From Procambarus clarkii (lineage: Eukaryota > Arthropoda > Malacostraca > Decapoda > Cambaridae): DNA of 64,000 nucleotides. The translations under genes were made by a program, and so were the position numbers. Position 1 is the stretch's first letter. Every line of letters begins with the position of its first letter. The notes beneath the pieces were generated by a model, which saw only the letters and a program-made list of their open reading frames with translations, was not told the DNA's origin and did no database searches. The stretch lies in NCBI RefSeq assembly GCF_040958095.1, contig NC_091181.1, positions 25,789,214 through 25,853,213 of the forward strand. Direction: 5' to 3'. Of the stretch, positions 56,661-64,000 are shown in pieces.

Positions 56661-56897
56661 CTGCAATAAACAAACAAAAAAGTAATGATTTTGCAAAATT
56701 GGGTGAGACTAGCTCCAAGCGTCTGACTTACAACCTCGGACAGATAGATAGACAAACAGACAGACATTCAGTGTTATAGATATACATATATACTGGCCAG
56801 AATTCTTATGCAACAGTTACTAATGGATGGCGTCCGACTTAACTGTGGCGCTTAGCATATATTTATCCCGTGAGTTGGTACATGGGATCACTGTCGT

Positions 56898-57763
<866 letters not shown>

Positions 57764-57950
57764 ACTTGGACTGGACGGTAGAGCGACGGTCTCGCTTCAT
57801 GCAGGTCGGCGTTCAATCCCCGACCGTCCACAAGTGGTTGGGGACGATTCCTCTAGCCCCCCCCCCCGGCCTATTCCAAATCCTTATCATGACCCCTTCC
57901 CAGTGCTATATAGTCTTACTGGTTTGACGCATTCTCCTGGTGCTTCCCTT
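57764..57950 (+). mobile_element. tRNA-derived SINE, family 4
   Basis: CTGGACGGTAGAGCGACGGT (A-box region), then GGCGTTCAATCCCCGACCGT (B box close to GTTCAATCC), with pairing of GGACGGT and ACCGTCC as a tRNA-like acceptor remnant. The body GTGGTTGGGGACGATTCCTC and CTTCCCAGTGCTATATAGTC follow. It lacks the shared core of the other SINEs. Confidence 0.65.
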
Positions 57951-58194
57951 CACCTTCCCCTTCCATACCCTTCCTGCTTAAAGACACAAACAGACCCCCT
58001 CTGACTCCATCCCCTTAACTACTCCCCTCCCTACCACCATCCATCCCATCCTTGATCCACTCCCTCCCTTCCTCTTTACCCATTCTTCCCTCCCACTCTT
58101 CCCTTTATTTAACGATTCCCTTATTTGCTTACCTTTCCCATCACAATCGATTCCCTCCATTGTTTCCTCCCTCTCTCTAGTCACTCCCTCTCTA

Positions 58195-58600
58195 TATATC
58201 CACTCCGTCACTTGCCTTATCCACTCCCTCCCTATATCCCTCCCTCCCTATATCCCTCCCTCCATCCACTTCGTCACTTGCCTTATCCACTCCCTCCCTA
58301 TATCCCTCCCTCCATCCACTTCGTCACTTGCCTTATCCACTCCCTCCCTATATCCCTCCCTCCCTATATCCCTCCCTCCATCCACTTCGTCACTTGCCTT
58401 ATCCACTCCCTCCCTATATCCCTCCCTCCATCCACTTCGTCACTTGCCTTATCCACTCCCTCCCTATATCCCTCCCTCCCTATATCCCTCCCTCCCTATA
58501 TCCACTCTCTCCCTCCCTATATCCACCCCCTCTCTCCCTATATCCACTCCCTCCCTCCCTATATCCACTCTCTCCCTCCCTATATCCACTTCCTGCCTTT
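58195..58600. repeat. ~50-60-bp CT-rich minisatellite
   Basis: CCATCCACTTCGTCACTTGC and CTTATCCACTCCCTCCCTAT plus variable CCCTCCCTATAT words; about 5 large units then shorter TATATCCACTCTCTCCCTCC words. Confidence 0.9.
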
Positions 58601-58724
58601 CTCCACGTCTCCCCTGAAGAGATAGAGATCAGCTGGTCCAGTAAACACCTCAGGCTGCCTCAGATAACTCTCCCGCGAAATATGTCTTGTAATGTGTTAT
58701 TCCGGCCGATAGTGTGGCCATGGG

Positions 58725-60950
58725 TGGTAGTGGTGGTGTGGTGGTGGTGGTGGTGTGGTGGTGGTGGTGTGGTGGGGTGGTGGTGTGGTGGTGGTGGTGT
58801 GGTAGTGGTGGTGTGGTGGTGGTGGTGGTGTGGTGGGGTGGTGGTGTGGTGGTGTGGTGGTGGTGGTGTGGTGGTGTGGTGGTGTGGTGGTGGTGGTGGT
58901 GTGGTGGTGTGGTGGTGGTGTGGTGGTGGTGGTGGTGTGGTGGTGTGGTGGTGTGGTGGGGTGGTGGTGTGGTGGTGTGGTGGTGGTGGTGTGGTAGTGG
59001 TGGTGTGGTGGTGGTGGTGGTGTGGTGGGGTGGTGGTGTGGTGTGGTAGGGGTGGTGGTGGTGGTGTGGTAGTGGTGGTGTGGTGTGGTGGGGTGGTGGT
59101 GGTGTGGTGGTGTGGTGGTGGTGGTGGTGGTGTGGTGGGGTGGTGGTGTGGTGGTGTGGTGGTGGTGGTGTGGTAGTGGTGGTGTGGTGGTGGTGTGGTG
59201 GTGTGGTGGTGTGGTGGTGTGGTGGTGGTGGTGTGGTGGGGTGGTGGTGTGGTGGTGTGGTGGTGTGGTGGTGGTGGTGGTGTGGTGGGGTGGTGGTGTG
59301 GTGGTGTGGTGGTGTGGTGGTGGTGGTGTGGTAGTGGTGGTGTGGTGGTGGTGGTGGTGTGGTGGGGTGGTGGTGTGGTGGTGTGGTGGTGTGGTGGTGT
59401 GGTGGTGGTGGTGGTGTGGTGGTGTGGTGGTGGTGTGGTGGTGTGGTGGTGGTGGTAGTGGTGGTGTGGTGGTGTGGTGGTGTGGTGGTGGTGGTGGTGT
59501 GGTAGTGGTGGTGGTGTGGTGGTGGTGGTGGTGTGGTGGTGGTGGTGGTGGTGGTGGTGGTGGTGTGGTGGTGGTGGTGGTTGTGGTGGTGTGGTGGTGG
59601 TGATGGTGGTGGTGGTGTGGTGGTGGTGGCGGTGTGGTAGTGGTGTGGTGGTGTTGGTGTGGTGGTGTGGTGGTGGTGGTGTGGTGGTGGTGTGGTGGTG
59701 GTGTGGTGGTGTGGTGGTGTGGTAGTGGTGTGGTGGTGTTGGTGTGGTGGTGTGGTGGTGGTGGTGTGGTGGTGGTGGTGTGGTGGTGGTGTGGTGGTGG
59801 TGGTGATGGTAGTGGTGTGGTGGTGGTGGCAGTGTGGTGGTGATGGTAGTGGTGGTGGTGGTGGTGATGGTGGTGGTGTGGTGGTGGTGGTTGTGGTGGT
59901 GATGATAGTGGTGGTGGTGTGGTGGTGGTGGCAGTGTGGTGGTGATGGTAGTGGTGGTGGTGTGGTGGTGGTGGTGGTGTGGTGGTGGTGGTTGTGGTGG
60001 TGTGGTGGTGGTGATGGTGGTGGTGATGAGGTGGTGGTGGTGGTGTGGTGGTGGTGGTGGTGTGGTGGTGGTGATGGTGGTGGTGGTGAGGTGGTGGTGG
60101 TGGTGGTGGTGATGGTGATGGTGGTGTGGTAGTGGTGGTGGTGTGGTGGTGGTGGTGTGGTGGTGGTATGGTAGGGGTGGTGGTGTGGTAGTGGTGGTGG
60201 TGGTGGTGTGGTGGTGGTGGTGTGGTAGTGTGGTGGTGGTGTGGTAGTGTGGTGGTGGTGTGGTGGTGGTGTGGTAGTGTGGTGGTGGTGTGGTGGTGGT
60301 GTGGTAGTGGTGGTGGTGATGTTGTGGTAGTGGTGGTGGTGGTGGTGTGGTGGTGGTGGTGTGGTAGTGTGGTGGTGGTGTGGTGGTGGTGTGGTAGTGG
60401 TGGTGGTGATGTTGTGGTAGTGGTGGTGGTGGTGGTGTGGTGGTGGTGTGGTAGTGGTGGTTGTGGTGTGGTAGTGTAGTGGTGGTGTGGTAGTGTGGTA
60501 ATGGTGGTGGTGGTGGTGTCGTAGTGGTGGTGGTGTGGTAGTGGTGGTGGTGGTGGTGGTGTGGTGGTGGTGGTGTGGTAGTGGTGGTGGTGGTGGTGTG
60601 GTAGTGGTGGTGGTGGTATGGAGGTGGTGTGGTAGTGGTGGTGGTGTGGTGGTGGTGGTGGTGGTGTGGTGGTGGTGGTGTGGTAGAGTGGTGGTGGTGT
60701 GGTGGTGGTGGTGTGGTAGTGTGGTGGTGGTGTGGTGGTGGTGGTGTGGTAGTGTGGTGTGGTGGTGGTGGTGGTGGTGGTGGTGGTGGTGGTGGTGTGG
60801 TGGTGGTGGTAGTGTGGTGTTGATGGTAGTGGTGGTGGTGTTGGTGATGGTAGTGGTATTGTGGTAGTGGTGGTCGTTTGGTGGTGGTGGTGGGAATGGT
60901 GGTAGTGGAAGTGCTGGTAGTGGTAGTTGTGGTAGTGGTGGTAGTGGTAG
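58725..60950. repeat. 2.2-kb (GGT)n/(GTGGT)n imperfect array
   Basis: Composed of GGTGGTGGTGTGGT words with sporadic GAT, AGT and GTT variants, more variants after ~59580. The 759-codon Thr/His/Pro frame and Val/Trp/Gly frames are artefacts. The plus strand is G-rich without pyrimidine interruption by C. Confidence 0.97.
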
Positions 60951-61428
60951 TGTGGTCCCAGGAGAAGACCAGTCAATCAGTACAGATTGTCAGAGTGGAA
61001 TTTTGATGTTTTAAAACTTGCAGGATGGATGGAATTCCTTTTAAAATTGACTTAACTCTTGACAAGAGGAATATATATATACTCGCCAGACCTCAGGAGA
61101 TCTCCAAAGCAATTCCGGATCAAAGACTCATAATTAATACGACAAAATATATTAAAACACATCGGAACAACTGAATCACATTATTTAATAAAAAAATTAA
61201 TTAAATTCCTTTGCTAGTAAACAACCTATGCTGAGAGGCATGGATAATGGAACCACTAATTATACACTTATATAATTATACAATTATATCAATTACCTGC
61301 TCCTTAGCAGATGTTGATCTAGCAATTAACCTCTCGTGGTGATCTGACCTCCCTCTCTCGGCCCTCTCTCGGCCTGACCCTTGCCATAGTAATTGTCCCC
61401 TCTGCCGGTCAAGCAGGAGCCGGTCGGC
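60951..61428. other. No gene seen
   Basis: AT-rich spacer. An imperfect ~75-bp sequence (61329-61410) recurs after the SINE at 61671-61740. Confidence 0.5.
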
Positions 61429-61667
61429 CGAGCGGACAGCTCGCTGTACTTGTGATTATGTGGTCCCGGGTTTGATCCCGGGCCCCGGCGAGAAACAATG
61501 CGCAGAGTTTCTTTCACCCTATGCCCCAGTTAACTAGCAGTAAAATAGGTACCTGGGTGTTAGTCAGCTGTCACGGGCTGCTTCCTGGGGATGGAGGCCT
61601 AGTCTAGGACCGGGCCGCGGGGACACTAAAGCTCCGAAATCATCTCAAGATAACCTCAAGAAGAAAC
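61429..61667 (+). mobile_element. tRNA-derived core SINE, head H1 + tail T1 (best T1 copy)
   Basis: GCCGGTCGGCCGAGCGGACA, B box GGTTTGATCCCGGG, CCCCGGCGAGAAACA, core to GGGCTGCTTCCTGGGG, then GGACCGGGCCGCGGGGACAC and TCCGAAATCATCTCAAGATA-ACCTCAAG. Flanked by an older imperfect direct repeat (AACCTC-CGTGGTGAT-T...CTCCCTCT-TCGGCC). Confidence 0.88.
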
Positions 61668-62119
61668 CTCGTGGTGATTTCACCTCCCTCTTTCGGCCAC
61701 CAAGACAACCTGACTCAGTAATTGTCTCAGCTCGTTACAGAGGGGGTAAGTAAACTACTCTGAGGCAACACTAAGGAATGAACCTTCCCTGGAAACACAA
61801 ACCGTAACTACCCTTATTTTCCGCTTGTTACAACTTGTAATAAAGTTGTTACATCTTGGCTTAACGTGTTCATGACGTATTAGAACGTTGTTACAACTTG
61901 CTATATTGGTTGTTATAACTGGTTAGGTGGTGTTAAAACTTGTTCGAACGTTGTAGCAACGTCGTAGTTCCGTTGTGTTTGGCGGGTTTACACACGAGTG
62001 AAGATTACATAGGCTCTTCCTCAAGGTAAACTGCTGAGGGGAAATACAACAACAGAATACATGAATTTATACAATTGAGGAATTAAGGAACAAGAGTAGT
62101 TGACAAGGGAAAGGGAACC
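61668..62119. other. No gene seen
   Basis: Unassigned; GTTACAACTTG-type words recur between 61830 and 61960. Confidence 0.4.
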
Positions 62120-64000
62120 CTGAACCAGGTGGGTCCTGGTCATAATATAGCCATGAACCACGTGGTTCCTGGTCATAATATAGCCATGAACCACGTGGGT
62201 CCCGGTCATAATATAGCCATGAACCAGGTGGGTCCTGGTCATAATATAGCCATGAACCACGTGGTTCCTGGTCATAATATAGCCATGAACCACGTGGGTC
62301 CCGGTCATAATATAGCCATGAACCAGGTGGGTCCTGGTCATAATATAGCCATGAACCACGGGGTTCCCGGTCATAATATAGCCATGAACCACGTGGTTCC
62401 CGGTCATAATATAGCCATGAACCACGTGGTTCCCGGTCATAATATAGCCATGAACCACGTGGGTCCCGGTCATAATATAGCCATGAACCAGGTGGGTCCT
62501 GGTCATAATATAGCCATGAACCACGTGGTTCCCGGTCATAATATAGCCATGAACCACGTGGTTCCCGGTCATAATATAGCCATGAACCACGTGGTTCCCG
62601 GTCATAATATAGCCATGAACCACGTGGTTCCTGGTCATAATATAGCCATGAACCACGTGGTTCCCAGTCATAATATAGCCATGAACCACGTGGTTCTCGG
62701 TCATAATATAGCCATGAACCACGTGGGTACTGGTCATAATATAGCCATGAACCACGTGGGTCTTGGTCATAATATAGCCATGAACCACGTGGTTCCCGGT
62801 CATAATATAGCCATGAACCACGTGGTTCCCAGTCATAATATAGCCATGAACCACGTGGTTCCCGGTCATAATATAGCCATGAACCACGTGGGTCCTGGTC
62901 ATAATATAGCCATGAACCACGTGGTTCCCGGTCATAATATAGCCATGAACCACGTGGGTCCTGGTCATAATATAGCCATGAACCACGTGGGTACTGGTCA
63001 TAATATAGCCATGAACCACGTGGTTCCCGGTCATAATATAGCCATGAACCACGTGGTTCCCTGTCATAATATAGCCATGAACCACGTGGTTCCCAGTCAT
63101 AATATAGCCATGAACCACGTGGTTCCCGGTCATAATATAGCCATGAACCACGTGGGTCCTGGTCATAATATAGCCATGAACCACGTGGTTCCCAGTCATA
63201 ATATAGCCATGAACCACGTGGTTCCCAGTCATAATATAGCCATGAACCACGTGGTTCCCAGTCATAATATAGCCATGAACCACGTGGGTCCTGGTCATAA
63301 TATAGCCATGAACCACGTGGTTCCCAGTCATAATATAGCCATGAACCACGTGGTTCCCAGTCATAATATAGCCATGAACCACGTGGTTCCCGGTCATAAT
63401 ATAGCCATGAACCACGTGGGTCCTGGTCATAATATAGCCATGAACCACGTGGGTCCTGGTCATAATATAGCCATGAACCACGTGGGTCCCGGTCATAATA
63501 TAGCCATGAACCACGTGGTTCCCAGTCATAATATAGCCATGAACCACGTGGTTCCCGGTCATAATATAGCCATGAACCACGTGGTTCCCAGTCATAATAT
63601 AGCCATGAACCACGTGGTTCCCGGTCATAATATAGCCATGAACCACGTGGTTCACGGTCATAATATAGCCATGAACCACGTGGTTCCCAGTCATAATATA
63701 GCCATGAACCACGTGGTTCCCAGTCATAATATAGCCATGAACCACGTGGTTCCCAGTCATAATATAGCCATGAACCACGTGGTTCCCAGTCATAATATAG
63801 CCATGAACCACGTGGTTCCCAGTCATAATATAGCCATGAACCACGTGGTTCCCAGTCATAATATAGCCATGAACCACGTGGTTCCCGGTCATAATATAGC
63901 CATGAACCACGTGGTTCCCAGTCATAATATAGCCATGAACCACGTGGTTCCCGGTCATAATATAGCCATGAACCACGTGGGTCCCGGTCATAATATAGCC
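62120..64000. repeat. 33-bp minisatellite, ~57 copies, continuing past the window
   Basis: Unit CATAATATAGCCATGAACCA plus CGTGGTTCCCGGT. Most units carry the 14-bp palindrome GAACCACGTGGTTC with CACGTG in the centre. The first units alternate CAGGTGGGTCCTGG and CACGTGG forms. The length is a multiple of three, so the minus strand stays open for 656 codons (11-residue repeat ending HVVHGYI). Confidence 0.97.

Noticed and set aside
57764..57840. Functional tRNA gene
   Set aside because: Acceptor and T-arm remnants pair, but the anticodon arm is not convincing and SINE body sequence follows.
58697..60976. 759-codon open frame of Thr/His/Pro
   Set aside because: It is the complement of the GGT array; all its residues come from ACC/CAC/CCA codons and no start context or domain is present.
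61429..61510. Functional tRNA gene
   Set aside because: A and B boxes and a tRNA-like 5' part exist, but the sequence continues into a SINE core and tail and many copies share it.
62021..63991. 656-codon open frame (11-residue repeat)
   Set aside because: Stays open only because the minisatellite unit is 33 bp; substitutions show no protein constraint.
62120..64000. CRISPR array
   Set aside because: Direct 33-bp repeats without unique spacers, in eukaryotic DNA; a minisatellite.

Overview
The window looks like repeat-saturated non-coding DNA from a decapod crustacean, most likely a freshwater crayfish. That is inference. It rests on several interspersed repeats I associate with crayfish sequence, arthropod-type TTAGG motifs inside one repeat, and the mix of Penelope-like elements, tRNA-derived SINEs, truncated LINEs and long (TA)n, (CA)n and (GA)n arrays. 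I find no host protein-coding gene, no functional tRNA or rRNA gene, no CRISPR array and no bacterial-type operon. All credible coding sequence belongs to mobile elements, and nearly all of it is truncated or frameshifted.

Layout. 0-5.5 kb: LINE fragments, a SINE inside a LINE, and a Penelope-like element (PLE) copy. 5.8-9.7 kb: a chain of elements separated by (TA)n: an inverted PLE pair, a truncated copy of an RT-associated element fused to a PLE, and a solo LTR. 9.7-11.2 kb: tRNA-derived SINE heads and a LINE interrupted by a fold-back element. 11.65-17.63 kb: the best-preserved element, a Ty3/gypsy-type LTR retrotransposon with two ~683-bp LTRs and one 1336-codon ORF. Its integrase lies before an RNase H remnant and its reverse transcriptase is absent. 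17.65-19.2 kb: an RTE-like LINE. 19.3-20.4 kb: a diverged ~190-bp repeat block. 20.7-29.5 kb: a second (TA)n chain (fold-back element, solo LTR, head-to-head PLE pair, fold-back element, RT-associated domain). 29.7-34.8 kb: LINE fragments, one of two palindromic retroposons with 13-14-bp target duplications, and in-element minisatellites. 35-39 kb: simple repeats and a fold-back element. 39.5-42.8 kb: a decayed gypsy element carrying the second palindromic retroposon. 43.5-44.6 kb: a LINE RNase H remnant. 45.46-47.16 kb: a candidate solo LTR. 48-50 kb: minisatellites. 50.6-53.6 kb: head-to-tail LINE and SINE copies joined by (CA)n. 55.3-56.7 kb: another LINE RNase H remnant. 58-64 kb: three large tandem arrays, the last (33-bp unit) running off the window.

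How the parts relate. Two microsatellite niches stand out. PLEs, the LTR family, a fold-back MITE and the RT-associated element sit in or against (TA)n. CR1/jockey-like LINEs, and the SINEs that share their 3' tail, sit between (CA)n tracts, with CA always on the element's sense strand. The SINEs share a central core but carry different tRNA-like heads and two alternative tails, one of them the LINE 3' end. Coordinates of decayed elements are approximate to about 10 bases unless a terminal repeat or target duplication fixes them.
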